Below are positions 1-9,141 of a DNA stretch of 64,000 nt, piece by piece; position 1 is the stretch's first letter; each line of letters begins with the position of its first letter. The notes under the pieces are model-generated. The model did no database searches. It had not been told where the DNA came from and saw nothing but the letters and a program-made list of their open reading frames with translations. The stretch spans positions 1-64,000 of the forward strand of contig BAHV02000025.1 in assembly GCA_000508965.1 (NCBI GenBank), given 5' to 3'. The stretch comes from Dielma sp000508965 (GTDB taxonomy: Bacteria > Bacillota_I > Bacilli_A > Erysipelotrichales > Erysipelotrichaceae). Position numbers and translations under genes: made by a program.

Positions 1-416
1 GTGTCAACAGCGCGCTGTCGGCCCATGATCATCGCTGCGCATTTCTCATGATTGATATTGATGACTTTAAATCAATTAACGATAACTACGGACATCTTCA
101 GGGTGACCTCTTCCTGCGCAGCTTTGCCGATCTGCTGAATAAAATCTTCTGTCACAATGAACTAATCAGCCGTCTTGGCGGTGATGAATTCAGTATATTC
201 ATCGCAGATTATCCATCTCGAGCCGATGTGGAAGCATTGATTGCAAGCCTGCTTGATGAATTAAAAAATGCGATCGAGATGCCGTTTAGCTGCACCATCG
301 GTATTGCTTACAATGACAAGCAAAGCAGCAGCTTTCAAAATATGTATAAAAATGCTGACAAAGCGCTTTATTTCAGTAAAAGCTGTCAAAAAGGGAGCTA
401 TACCGTTTATAAATAA
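1..416 (+). CDS. GGDEF-domain protein, C-terminal part (putative diguanylate cyclase)
   Basis: The frame is open from the left edge of the window (codons begin at base 3), so only the C-terminal part of the protein is seen. It contains the core of a GGDEF domain: a DIDDFK strand carrying the metal-binding Asp, the NDNYGH helix, and an intact RLGGDEF active-site signature, followed by the usual TIGIAY strand. Diguanylate cyclases with this signature join two GTP to c-di-GMP. I see no RxxD inhibitory site just before GGDEF, so product inhibition by that route is unlikely. The sensory N-terminus, which would define the input signal, lies outside the window. Confidence 0.9.
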   Translation, partial: VNSALSAHDHRCAFLMIDIDDFKSINDNYGHLQGDLFLRSFADLLNKIFCHNELISRLGGDEFSIFIADYPSRADVEALIASLLDELKNAIEMPFSCTIGIAYNDKQSSSFQNMYKNADKALYFSKSCQKGSYTVYK

Positions 417-445
417 ACAAATAAATTCTTCGTTGCTGCCATAAG

Positions 446-474
446 TTTCTATTCCTTAAAATATGTGATATAAT
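446..474 (+). promoter_or_regulatory. Candidate sigma-A promoter for the first bactofilin
   Basis: A perfect TATAAT at 469-474 is preceded by TTTCTA at 446-451 with a 17-base spacer. The -35 box is weak but the spacing to the bactofilin start at 510 fits. Confidence 0.5.
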
Positions 475-509
475 AATAAAAAATTGGGGCACATTTCTGG
501 AGGGAAACT

Positions 510-1079
510 ATGAATACGACTACATCAAAAAATTCATTTGGGGATTTGATTCGCAAAATGGGAATCAGTGAAGAAAAAGAGGAGCCGGTTAAATTTGAAA
601 AACCGCAGCCTGTTTCACATAACGAGCCTCCCAAGTCCGCTGAGCCGAACAAAACCAGCAATTCATCGACAATTATCGGCAGCGATGTTGAAATCATCGG
701 CAATATTAAGACGGGCGGCAGTATTGAGCTGCACGGTAATGTACAAGGTAATATTGAAGCCGGCGGCTGCATTTTGATGAATGGCACGGTTACCAGCGAT
801 ATCAAAGCTGAAAGCGTAACCTTTTCGGCAGCCGATCTTAAGGGCAATGCTTCAGTGCTTGAGAATATCATCGTTGATGAAGCAACGACCATCGTCGGTG
901 ATTTATCAGCCCGCTCATTGACGCTGGACGGTCAGATGAATGGTAAAATCATCGCAGAAGATACTTGTCTGATTAAAGAACACGCTGTATTAAACGGCAA
1001 TATTCAGACACGCCGCATTGGGGTATCTCAAGGTGCTGTCCTCAACGGCGAAATTAAAACACTTGCTGAAAATAAATAA
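510..1079 (+). CDS. Bactofilin (polymer-forming cytoskeletal protein)
   Basis: A 189-residue protein with an N-terminal linker of about 50 residues, then a long run of short hydrophobic/Gly-rich repeats (such as IIGSDVEIIGNIKTGGSIEL) typical of the right-handed beta-helix of bactofilins. These polymerise without nucleotide and scaffold cell-shape or envelope functions. A GGAGGG ribosome site lies just upstream. The N-terminus carries a short motif, SFGDLIRKMGI, that is nearly repeated in the second bactofilin of this window (38374-39027); this may be a shared targeting segment. It stands alone between the GGDEF gene and yqeY and ends at a bidirectional terminator. Confidence 0.88.
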   Translation: MNTTTSKNSFGDLIRKMGISEEKEEPVKFEKPQPVSHNEPPKSAEPNKTSNSSTIIGSDVEIIGNIKTGGSIELHGNVQGNIEAGGCILMNGTVTSDIKAESVTFSAADLKGNASVLENIIVDEATTIVGDLSARSLTLDGQMNGKIIAEDTCLIKEHAVLNGNIQTRRIGVSQGAVLNGEIKTLAENK

Positions 1080-1084
1080 AAAAT

Positions 1085-1130
1085 AGACACTTGCTCATTG
1101 AATGATACAATGCATGCAGGTGTCTTTTTA
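1085..1130. terminator. Bidirectional terminator between bactofilin and yqeY
   Basis: The 10-bp arms 1085-1094 and 1115-1124 pair with one G-T, followed by a T run on the plus strand and preceded by an A run that serves the minus strand. Confidence 0.7.
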
Positions 1131-1132
1131 AT

Positions 1133-1576
1133 TTACTTAAGCAGTATTGCCAATGCCTGATTAACTGCCTTGCCATCAGTTTTGCCGGGATAGCGAGCCA
1201 GTGTTTCTTTAATCAGTATGCCCTTGCTTTTATTGCTGCGTTCAAGCTGCTTTTCTTCAAGAATCTCAAGAATTGCCGCTTTTAATTCATCAGCACTCAT
1301 CAGCTTAGGCAGATAGGCCTCAAGAATTTCGATCTTGCGCTCTGTCTCCGCAATCAGATCCGTACGATCAGCCGGTGTCAGCGATAATGTTTCTTTAGTC
1401 TGCTTTAACTCTTTCTGTACATAACTCATTGCCTCATCATCACTCAATACCGCACGGCCTTCTTTTTCCTTTAAAGCAATTGCCGATATCAGCAGTGAAC
1501 ATACGCCATTCTTAACCGTATCTTTATTCTTTAATGCTTCCATCTTATCTTTTCTCAATGTATCAAGAAAACTCAT
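1133..1576 (-). CDS. yqeY: GatB/YqeY-domain protein
   Basis: A 147-residue protein matching the usual YqeY length. It starts MSFLDTLRKDKMEALKNKD and has the typical all-helical tail (EAYLPKLMSADEL) resembling the tail domain of GatB. The YqeY family is linked by homology to tRNA-dependent amidotransferases but its exact role is not settled. An upstream in-frame ATG exists, but AAGGG sits just before the ATG at 1576, so this start is preferred. It is transcribed alone, from an extended -10 promoter just upstream. Confidence 0.88.
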   Translation of the reverse strand: MSFLDTLRKDKMEALKNKDTVKNGVCSLLISAIALKEKEGRAVLSDDEAMSYVQKELKQTKETLSLTPADRTDLIAETERKIEILEAYLPKLMSADELKAAILEILEEKQLERSNKSKGILIKETLARYPGKTDGKAVNQALAILLK

Positions 1577-1600
1577 TTTAACCCTTCTCTCTTTTTTATC

Positions 1601-1609
1601 ATTATACCA
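1601..1609 (-). promoter_or_regulatory. Extended -10 promoter for yqeY
   Basis: Read on the minus strand this is TGG-TATAAT, an extended -10 element with the perfect consensus hexamer, 25 bases before the yqeY start. No good -35 is seen. Confidence 0.5.
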
Positions 1610-1648
1610 CTTAGTGTCAAAAAACAATCAAATCAATGCCTGAAGCTG

Positions 1649-1678
1649 AAAAAACATTCAACCCCCGTTGAATGTTTT
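1649..1678 (-). terminator. Terminator for the RRNPP-like regulator gene
   Basis: A perfect 12-bp stem (1651-1662 with 1667-1678) encloses a C4 loop and is followed on the minus strand by a T run. It lies about 130 bases beyond the stop of the regulator. Confidence 0.65.
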
Positions 1679-1811
1679 CGCATCAATGAAGTCACTCTCA
1701 TGACTTTTTTCACATGTTTAGAATAGCACATTTTTTATCATCTGTGTAAAAACTAGAAAATTTTGGTTTATAAATGACAATTAGCACGTTTAATGGCTTA
1801 TTTTCTAATTT

Positions 1812-3080
1812 TTATTCCACAATTTGTCTGAATTTACGCAGTAAATGATACTTACGGCGTGTCAGAACTGCTCTGTTTTCCGGAACACGAACGCATTCCT
1901 CATCGAACAATGCTGTCATTTCATCTCTGAATATCTCATAAAACGGATCATCGAGACCGCTTTTTTCCATATAAGTGCAGACTACCTGATTCAGTTCATT
2001 GACTTGTTCATCAAATGATTTCTCCTCACGGCGGCAGAAATAATTGACCATCGCCTGCAGCTTATGACTTTCGTCCTGCAAGCGGTCAAGATCCGGATTA
2101 GTTTTCAGCCGGCAATGATCGACCTGACGGGATATTCCCTGCAGCAGGATATAGGTTTTATACTTATAGCGCGGCAGCTTACCGACATATTCCAATACCT
2201 TTTTCGCCTCGTTAAAATGCCCCTGATCAAACAGATAAATGCCGATGTTGTATAAAGAGCTCATGCTTTGTTTATAAGGCAGCTGCTCATAATGGGTGTG
2301 TAAGAAGCATTTCAGCTGTTCATAATATTCAAGGATTGATTTTCCCTGTATATTATTGATCATCTGCAGCTTAAAGACAAAAAGACGCAGATATTGAGCC
2401 GCATTGCGGTTGGGATCAATCAATTTTTCCAGCTTGTCGATTTCCATGGCCGCATCAAAATTACGGCGGTTAAAAATTAAGATATGAATATAATTCATGC
2501 GGTTGCTGATGCAGGCAGAATGTCTAAAATCATAGACATCCATTAATTCTTCAAATAATTCAGGCCGGTCAAGATGAGCATTCCAGCGCATTCTAAAGAT
2601 AAAATCCATCATCAGATCAATCAGCGGATCAGGAAATATCGATATGATTTGAAATAATTCCTCGGCATGATCTCGATCCGATATATCCTTATTCCAATAG
2701 TCATTAATCATTTCCAATGCTTCAAGATACAGCGAACAGAATACACCGCTGCCCTGCGCTTTTAAATAACGGATACATTCATCCATCGTATTCTGACGAT
2801 CCGGATCATAGCGGTCAGCTTTCAGTCTCAGTTCTCTGAACATGATTTCCAGTTCAGCCTCTTGCTGCTCATCATAAGTATATTCATACCCAAAGATGGC
2901 CAGCAGCCGTTCATAGATTTCATCGTTCTTAACCGCTTCCCCTTTGCGGATCTTATTGTAGGTACCTCGTGAACAGATACCTTCTATCATATTTTCAACT
3001 TTTATGTGATGCTTTAATTGCAGCCAGCGGATAATGCAGTTTAATCTTTCTTTATCCTTTTCAGAAATACCTAGTTGCAT
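1812..3080 (-). CDS. Putative RRNPP-like regulator (HTH plus TPR-like helical repeats)
   Basis: A 422-residue protein. Residues 1-70 look like a divergent helix-turn-helix: ICSRGTYNKIRKGEAV recalls the recognition-helix pattern of Xre-type domains that begins 'CSR-T-xxIRxG'. The rest is helical, with tetratricopeptide-like pairs (for example LYNIGIYLFDQGHFNEAKKV). This arrangement is that of Rgg/PlcR-type regulators, which bind short peptides, but no cognate peptide gene is evident beside it. It is divergent from an M42 peptidase gene and could control that gene. Identification rests on architecture only; another helical regulator type is possible. Confidence 0.6.
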   Translation of the reverse strand: MQLGISEKDKERLNCIIRWLQLKHHIKVENMIEGICSRGTYNKIRKGEAVKNDEIYERLLAIFGYEYTYDEQQEAELEIMFRELRLKADRYDPDRQNTMDECIRYLKAQGSGVFCSLYLEALEMINDYWNKDISDRDHAEELFQIISIFPDPLIDLMMDFIFRMRWNAHLDRPELFEELMDVYDFRHSACISNRMNYIHILIFNRRNFDAAMEIDKLEKLIDPNRNAAQYLRLFVFKLQMINNIQGKSILEYYEQLKCFLHTHYEQLPYKQSMSSLYNIGIYLFDQGHFNEAKKVLEYVGKLPRYKYKTYILLQGISRQVDHCRLKTNPDLDRLQDESHKLQAMVNYFCRREEKSFDEQVNELNQVVCTYMEKSGLDDPFYEIFRDEMTALFDEECVRVPENRAVLTRRKYHLLRKFRQIVE

Positions 3081-3142
3081 CCTCGCCTCCCCATCCTTTC
3101 TTTTCTCCTTGATAATATTCTACCATGAATGGCGGATTGGTG

Positions 3143-3148
3143 TATAAT
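3143..3148 (+). promoter_or_regulatory. Candidate -10 box for the M42 peptidase gene
   Basis: TATAAT lies 26 bases before the start codon, in the divergent gap with the regulator. The -35 is poor, consistent with an activated or regulated promoter. Confidence 0.4.
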
Positions 3149-3173
3149 AGTTTTGCAATTGAAAAGAGGATAA

Positions 3174-4235
3174 ATGATGAATGATTCGATAAAACAGATA
3201 TGCATGCTTTCTGATAGTTTTGGTCCCAGCGGCTTTGAAGAAGATGTTGCGGCTTTAGTAAAAAAGATGCTGGTTCAGGTAAAGGATGTTCATGAGGACA
3301 GTCTGCATAATGTAACCGCACAATCCATTAAAAATACCGGCAATCGTTTAAAGGTCATGCTGGATGCCCATCTTGATGAGGTAGGCTTTATTATTCAGGC
3401 AGTGAAGCCTAACGGTACGATGCCGTTTCTGCCATTGGGCGGCTGGGTATCGAATACGGCCCCGGCTCACAAGGTGAAAGTCCGCAATACAGATGGTGAG
3501 CTGATTGAGGGGATCATTGCCGCTAAACCGATTCATTTTATGAGTGAGAGTGAAAAGCATGAAGGGGCTGAGCTGAGTAAGATGGTCATCGATGTCGGTG
3601 CTGTGAGTGATCACGATCTGAAGGAAAACTTTAAATTAGGGCTGGCAGCACCGGCAGTGCCTGATGTCACATGCAGCTATGATGAAAGACATGATTTAAT
3701 TTTAGGAAAAGCACTGGACTGCCGCATTGGTGTTTCAGCGCTGATTGATACACTTAAGGAATTACAGCAGCCGGCCGCCGATGTCTGCGCCTCCTTCTCG
3801 GTGCAGGAAGAGGTTGGTGAGCGCGGCATTCAAGCCAACCTTGAACGGTTGAAACCTGATCTGGCCATCGTCTTTGAAGGCTGTCCGGCTGATGATACGT
3901 TCCAGGAACCTTATATGATTCAAACCGCATTAAAAAAAGGCTGCATGCTTCGGCATTTTGACCGTTCAATGATTACCCATCCCGGTTTTCAGCGTTTTGC
4001 TTTACAGCTTGCGGATGCCAAACAGATTCCTTGTCAGGAAAGTGTGCGCAGCGGCGGCGGTACAAACGGTGCTTTTATACATGTCCGCGATATACCGACG
4101 ATCGTCATCGGCATTCCGGTTCGTTATATTCACTCTCATCACGGCTTTGCCAGTTATGCTGATTATCGCAGCGCGGTTGATTTAGCGAAAGCCATTTTGG
4201 AAACTATTCAAAGCGCCCCTTTTCTGCATAAGTAA
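3174..4235 (+). CDS. M42-family metallo-aminopeptidase
   Basis: A 353-residue M42 (FrvX/glutamyl aminopeptidase/cellulase M-like) protein, normal length for the family. Visible metal and catalytic motifs in order: LDAHLDEVGF (first His and Asp), ALDCRIGV (bridging Asp), QEEVGERG (catalytic Glu pair), IVFEGCPADD and a C-terminal IPVRYIHSHHGFAS with the last His. M42 enzymes trim N-terminal residues from peptides in the cytosol, usually as dodecameric tetrahedra. Two adjacent ATGs open the gene behind a GAGGA site; either could be used. It is divergent from the RRNPP-like regulator. A second M42 gene (8088-9110) lies in this window. Confidence 0.87.
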   Translation: MMNDSIKQICMLSDSFGPSGFEEDVAALVKKMLVQVKDVHEDSLHNVTAQSIKNTGNRLKVMLDAHLDEVGFIIQAVKPNGTMPFLPLGGWVSNTAPAHKVKVRNTDGELIEGIIAAKPIHFMSESEKHEGAELSKMVIDVGAVSDHDLKENFKLGLAAPAVPDVTCSYDERHDLILGKALDCRIGVSALIDTLKELQQPAADVCASFSVQEEVGERGIQANLERLKPDLAIVFEGCPADDTFQEPYMIQTALKKGCMLRHFDRSMITHPGFQRFALQLADAKQIPCQESVRSGGGTNGAFIHVRDIPTIVIGIPVRYIHSHHGFASYADYRSAVDLAKAILETIQSAPFLHK

Positions 4236-4327
4236 GTTAAAAAGAGTCACTGCTCATCTTTTTTCAAGACATCAGCCAAAGAAAATGATAGAATAAAGAG
4301 TAATGATATGGAGCTTGGAGGATCGAT

Positions 4328-7300
4328 ATGGAATTGACGCTAGCGCAAATAAAAGATTTTGCAATCAGCCCTGATATATATAATGAAGGTCTTAAATACT
4401 ATGAAGATGGCCGGGTCGTATCTTTAGAGGTAGATGCTAACTTTGATCCTGCCATCATTTTAGTGAATGCGACCGTACAGGAAGATAAAACCTACTATGA
4501 AGTCAATCTGGCAATTACCAAGGATGATTATATGATTAAAGCCCATCACTGCAACTGTCCGCTGCATGGCACCTCCCATCCGGTATGCCGGCACGCGGTC
4601 GCTGTTTTACTGAAGCTCTACTTTAAGGAGCTGGCTAATCAAGAAGCGGATAAAGCCAAGGCGGTCTTGACTGACCCGCAGGTACTGGATTGTATTAAGG
4701 AATATGAACAAAGTATTGTGTATTCCACCTTGGCGATGAATAACGGCCGTAAGATTCAGATCATGCCGATCTTAGAATTGTTGGATACAGCTCCGCTCGC
4801 AGCAGCCGCACTCAGTTTTAAGCTGGGTTATAATAAGCTTTATATTTTAAAAAATCCTACTCAGTTTCTTCATGATATGCAGCAGAATGTAGTCATTCAA
4901 TATGGCAATGAATGTGAGTTTATCCATAACAGCTACTCGCTGAATGAACAAGCTCAAAAGCTGCTGACCTTCATGGAAACGCTTGAATTTGATCATGTTT
5001 ATTATGAAAACCGCATTGTTGGCGCCAATCCGCGCCTGTTATATATGAAACCCAGCTCCGTTGACGCCTTCTTTGACCGCTTTATGAGTGAAGGCATTAA
5101 TTATCATATCGAAGCTAATCGCATTATCAATGTCGTATTCAAGGATGAAAATCCGCCGCTGCGCTTAAACGCGATGCGTTATGATGATACGGCCTATGAA
5201 TTTACCTTATCGCTGAAAGATTTTAAATTAATTGAAGGCAAGCAGCATCTTTATTTGTTTCACGATCTGATTCTCTATCGCTTGGACAGTGAATATTCCA
5301 CCCATTTGATGCCGCTGCTGAAGCTGTTCGCATCAATCAAGCGAGGTTTGCTGGTCGATGTCAGACACATGCCTTCCTTCTATAACAATGTCTTAACATC
5401 GATCCATTCACTTATTGTTTTAAGCGGTGATGATATCAGTGAATTTGCGCCGCTGCCGCTGTCTGCCCGTTTATATTTGGATATGCCCAAGCATAATGTT
5501 GTCAGTGCCCGGCTTGTATTCAGCTATGGCACTGAAGAATACAATGCCTTTATGCCTACGAAGATGAGTACCTACCGTAATTTCTCAGAAGAGATTGCGA
5601 TTCAGATGATTGTCAGAAAATATATGACACGCATCGATAATACGACCGGTATTTCTTATATTGAAAACAGTCAGGATGCCTTTTATGAATTTTTCTCTCA
5701 GGGCATTGAGGAATGTGAACACTGCTGTCAGATTTATGCAACAGATAAGATCAAGCAAGTACAGATCCGCAGCAGCATCTCGATTTCCATGGGGGTTAAG
5801 ATTGAAAATGATCTTTTAGAAATCCAGTTTGACACAAGTGATTTCCCAATTGATGAATTACAAAATGTACTTCAGGCATATAGCTTAAACAAGAAATATT
5901 ACCGCATGAAATCGGGTTCCTTCATCAACCTTGAGGATTCATCGCTGAGTGAATTAAGCGAAGCGCTTCATGGTCTGAATGTTTCCAGCAAAGAATTGAA
6001 CGAGGGACATATTGTCGTTGAAAAATACCGCTCGCTGTCTTTAGATGCCCGGCTGCGTAAGATGGAGCTTTTAAAGGTTGAACGTGACGGTAATTTCAAA
6101 ACCTTAGTGAAAGCGATTAAAAACGTATCCGACAGTGACTACAGTGTACCGGCCGCTTTAAAGCCGATCCTCAGAAATTATCAGAAAGTCGGCTTCCGCT
6201 GGCTTAAAACGATGGCCTCCTATGGTTTTGGCGGCATTTTGGCTGATGATATGGGTATCGGTAAAACGATTCAGGTCATCACATTGTTTGAGGACGAACG
6301 GCTGCACCATCCTGAAAGTACCAGTTTAGTTATCTGTCCGAGTTCACTGATCCTTAACTGGGAAAGTGAAATCAAAAAATTCGCACCAGGTCTTCGTTCC
6401 CTAGTCATCAGCGGCACAGCTGAAGAACGCTCAAAGCTGATTGCGATGGCTGATGACTATGATGTGCTGATTACTTCTTATGATTATTTAAAGAGGGATG
6501 TGGATCAGTATGAAGGCCGCCGTTTCCAGTTCCAGATTTTAGACGAAGCTCAGTATATTAAAAATACGTCAACGAAGAATGCGATCAGTGTAAAAAAGAT
6601 CAGCAGTGCAAATAAATTCGCTTTGACCGGTACACCGATTGAAAATTCTCTGGCAGAGCTTTGGAGCATCTTTGATTTCTTGATGCCGGGTTATCTGTAC
6701 AGCTACAATCATTTCCGGAAAAGCTTTGAGATTCCGATCGTCAGAGATCATGATGATGTAATGCTGGAAAGCTTAAAACGTATGGTTGAACCGTTTATAT
6801 TAAGAAGAATCAAGAAAGATGTATTAAAGGAATTGCCGGAAAAGGTTGAAAATACAATGGTACTTGATATGGATGAAGAAAGCCGTAAGCTCTATATCGC
6901 TAATGTAGCTTCCATCAAACAGGAATTAAGCAATGAATTTAATAAGAACGGCTTTGAAAAGAGTAAGATTCTGATTCTGTCAATGCTGACTCGATTGCGT
7001 CAGTTCTGCTGTGATCCACGGTTGATTTATGATAAGTATGACGGTGAATCATGTAAGCTGAATGCCTGTATGGAGTTGATTCATCAGTGCTGTGAATCAA
7101 AGAAAAAGGTATTGATCTTTTCACAGTTCACAAGCTTATTGGCATTGATTGAAAATGAATTAAAGAAGGAAAAGATATCGTATTATCTGCTTAAAGGATC
7201 AACTTCCAAGATAGATCGTCAAAACAGCGTCCATGCCTTTAATCAGGATGATACACAGGTTTTCCTAATCTCATTGAAAGCCGGCGGTACCGGTTTGAAT

Positions 7301-7555
7301 CTGACCAGTGCCGAGGTGGTGATTCACTTTGATCCATGGTGGAATGTCTCTGCCCAGAATCAGGCGACAGATCGCGCGTATCGAATCGGTCAGCATAAGA
7401 ATGTACAAGTATTTAAGCTGATTATGAAGGATACGATCGAGGAAAAGATTCAGATATTACAGGATCTGAAAAGGGATTTATCGGATTCGATTATCAATGA
7501 GAATGATGGTTTAATTACAAACATGAGTAAGAAAGAAATCATGGATTTATTTTAG
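4328..7555 (+). CDS. SWIM zinc finger and SNF2-family helicase
   Basis: A 1075-residue protein. Residues 75-89 form a SWIM finger (CxC, nine residues, CxH). A middle region of about 500 residues lacks obvious motifs. The SNF2 ATPase follows: a Walker A in DDMGIGKTIQ near 645, DEAQ near 738, LTGTPIENS near 766, and the second RecA lobe with SLKAGGTGLNLTSA near 979 and DRAYRIGQ near 1014. Bacterial Snf2/HepA-like proteins translocate on duplex DNA and remodel protein-DNA or polymerase complexes; the substrate here is unknown. A GGAGG site precedes the start. It opens a run of closely spaced genes through pyrR, an M42 peptidase and pepF. Confidence 0.92.
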   Translation: MELTLAQIKDFAISPDIYNEGLKYYEDGRVVSLEVDANFDPAIILVNATVQEDKTYYEVNLAITKDDYMIKAHHCNCPLHGTSHPVCRHAVAVLLKLYFKELANQEADKAKAVLTDPQVLDCIKEYEQSIVYSTLAMNNGRKIQIMPILELLDTAPLAAAALSFKLGYNKLYILKNPTQFLHDMQQNVVIQYGNECEFIHNSYSLNEQAQKLLTFMETLEFDHVYYENRIVGANPRLLYMKPSSVDAFFDRFMSEGINYHIEANRIINVVFKDENPPLRLNAMRYDDTAYEFTLSLKDFKLIEGKQHLYLFHDLILYRLDSEYSTHLMPLLKLFASIKRGLLVDVRHMPSFYNNVLTSIHSLIVLSGDDISEFAPLPLSARLYLDMPKHNVVSARLVFSYGTEEYNAFMPTKMSTYRNFSEEIAIQMIVRKYMTRIDNTTGISYIENSQDAFYEFFSQGIEECEHCCQIYATDKIKQVQIRSSISISMGVKIENDLLEIQFDTSDFPIDELQNVLQAYSLNKKYYRMKSGSFINLEDSSLSELSEALHGLNVSSKELNEGHIVVEKYRSLSLDARLRKMELLKVERDGNFKTLVKAIKNVSDSDYSVPAALKPILRNYQKVGFRWLKTMASYGFGGILADDMGIGKTIQVITLFEDERLHHPESTSLVICPSSLILNWESEIKKFAPGLRSLVISGTAEERSKLIAMADDYDVLITSYDYLKRDVDQYEGRRFQFQILDEAQYIKNTSTKNAISVKKISSANKFALTGTPIENSLAELWSIFDFLMPGYLYSYNHFRKSFEIPIVRDHDDVMLESLKRMVEPFILRRIKKDVLKELPEKVENTMVLDMDEESRKLYIANVASIKQELSNEFNKNGFEKSKILILSMLTRLRQFCCDPRLIYDKYDGESCKLNACMELIHQCCESKKKVLIFSQFTSLLALIENELKKEKISYYLLKGSTSKIDRQNSVHAFNQDDTQVFLISLKAGGTGLNLTSAEVVIHFDPWWNVSAQNQATDRAYRIGQHKNVQVFKLIMKDTIEEKIQILQDLKRDLSDSIINENDGLITNMSKKEIMDLF

Positions 7556-7564
7556 AGGTGAACA

Positions 7565-8086
7565 ATGGAGAAAAAAATTATACTAGATGAAGATGCGATG
7601 CGGCGTTCTTTAACCCGTATGTCTCATGAAATTATTGAACGCAATAAGGGTGTGGATAACATCGTATTAGTGGGTATTAAAACCCGAGGTGAATTTTTGG
7701 CCTTAAGAATGGCGGCGCTGATCAAGAAGGTAGAAGGGGTTGAGGTTGAATGTCATGCGATGAATATTCAGGCATGGCGCGATGATCTTGATGAGAAATA
7801 TCCATTGCCGGAAATTGATTTTTCAGTGAAAGATAAGAAAGTGATCCTGGTTGATGACGTCTTATTTAAGGGACGGACAGTCAGAGCGGCGCTTGAAGGT
7901 ATCCTGCATTATGGAAGGGCCAAAGAGGTTCAGCTGGCGGTGCTGGTTGACCGCGGCCATCGTGAGCTGCCGATACGGGCTGATTATGTCGGTAAAAATA
8001 TACCCAGCTCGATTCAGGAGACGATACGTGTAAAAATGAAAGAAAGTGACGGCATGGATTGTGTCACAATTGAAAGAGGAGAATGA
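7565..8086 (+). CDS. pyrR: Bifunctional pyr operon regulator / uracil phosphoribosyltransferase PyrR
   Basis: A 173-residue type I phosphoribosyltransferase of PyrR length, with the PRPP-binding loop VILVDDVLFKGRT and a typical DRGHRELPIRADYVGK segment. PyrR binds pyr mRNA leaders in response to UMP and has uracil phosphoribosyltransferase activity. Here it lies 9 bases after the SNF2 gene and is not beside pyrimidine biosynthesis genes; I see no PyrR-binding leader in this window. GAGGTG precedes the ATG. Confidence 0.88.
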   Translation: MEKKIILDEDAMRRSLTRMSHEIIERNKGVDNIVLVGIKTRGEFLALRMAALIKKVEGVEVECHAMNIQAWRDDLDEKYPLPEIDFSVKDKKVILVDDVLFKGRTVRAALEGILHYGRAKEVQLAVLVDRGHRELPIRADYVGKNIPSSIQETIRVKMKESDGMDCVTIERGE

Positions 8087-8087
8087 G

Positions 8088-9110
8088 ATGGATAAAGAGT
8101 ATATCAAAGCATTGGCTGAAAAGCTATTCAGTATTGACTCCCCCAGCGGTTATACGGGCAATGCGATAGCTTTTTTAGAACAGGAGGCACAAAGCCTTGG
8201 TTATGAGACCTTCCGCAATGAGAAAGGCAATCTGCATATCATCGTGAATGGCTGCGATGAATCAAGAACGGTAGGTATCAGCGCCCATACCGATACATTG
8301 GGATTAATGGTACGTTCAATCAATGCGGACGGTACACTGGCTGTTACCGCTCTAGGCGGACCGATCATGCCCACTTTAGATGGTGAATACTGCCGAATCA
8401 TCATCCGAGATCAAAAGGTCTACACCGGTACGATTTTGTCTTCTTCACCGGCGGTTCATGTTTATGCGGATGCCAAAAGTAAACCGCGTGACTGTGACAA
8501 TATGATGGTAAGAATCGATGAGGTTGTAAAGAATAAAGAAGATGTTATGGCATTGGGAATCATGAATGGGGATATCATAGCCTATGATCCAAAAACGGTA
8601 ATTACACCAAGCGGTTTTGTGAAAAGCCGATTCCTTGATGATAAGATTTCTGTCGTATGTCTGTTTGGTGTATTAAAAATGATGCGTGAACAAAAAATCA
8701 CCCCAAAGCATCGCTGTATTTTTATCATTACTACATATGAAGAGGTAGGCCATGGCGCCAGCTCACTGCCTGAGCTTAATGAGCTGATTGCCTGTGACAT
8801 GGGCTGTATCGGTCTTGATCTGGCATGCAGTGAATATGATGTATCGATTTGCGCGAAAGACAGCGGCGGGCCTTATGATTATGCGATGACCAGCAAGCTG
8901 ATCGAACTGGCAAAGCGTGAAAAGTTAAACTTTGCCGTGGATATCTATCCATTCTACGGCAGTGATGTCGGTGCCGGCCTGCGCGGCGGCAATGATATTA
9001 AGGGTGCCTTGATCGGTCCGGGTGTCCATGCGTCTCATGGTATGGAGCGAACGCATATGCAGGCACTTGACGCGTCCATGAAATTGATCCTGGCTTATAT
9101 TACAGAGTAA
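8088..9110 (+). CDS. M42-family metallo-aminopeptidase
   Basis: A 340-residue M42 peptidase. Motifs in order: SAHTDTLGLMV (His, Asp), RFLDDKISV (bridging Asp), TTYEEVGHGAS (catalytic Glu pair), GLDLACSEYD, and the C-terminal VHASHGMERTH with the final His ligand. The ATG at 8088 begins one base after the pyrR stop and follows an AGAGGAG site, so translation is probably coupled to pyrR; a longer frame starting inside pyrR is rejected. It is followed by pepF, suggesting a shared role in cytosolic peptide turnover. Confidence 0.87.
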   Translation: MDKEYIKALAEKLFSIDSPSGYTGNAIAFLEQEAQSLGYETFRNEKGNLHIIVNGCDESRTVGISAHTDTLGLMVRSINADGTLAVTALGGPIMPTLDGEYCRIIIRDQKVYTGTILSSSPAVHVYADAKSKPRDCDNMMVRIDEVVKNKEDVMALGIMNGDIIAYDPKTVITPSGFVKSRFLDDKISVVCLFGVLKMMREQKITPKHRCIFIITTYEEVGHGASSLPELNELIACDMGCIGLDLACSEYDVSICAKDSGGPYDYAMTSKLIELAKREKLNFAVDIYPFYGSDVGAGLRGGNDIKGALIGPGVHASHGMERTHMQALDASMKLILAYITE

Positions 9111-9141
9111 TTGAAGCATACTAATGCAAGGAGGAAAAACG

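Noticed and set aside
1690..1710. A plus-strand AGTCA/TGACT hairpin with T7
   Set aside because: Only a 5-bp stem, and no plus-strand gene ends here.
4236..4290. Terminator after the first M42 gene
   Set aside because: Pairing is weak and interrupted; read-through into the SNF2 operon cannot be excluded.
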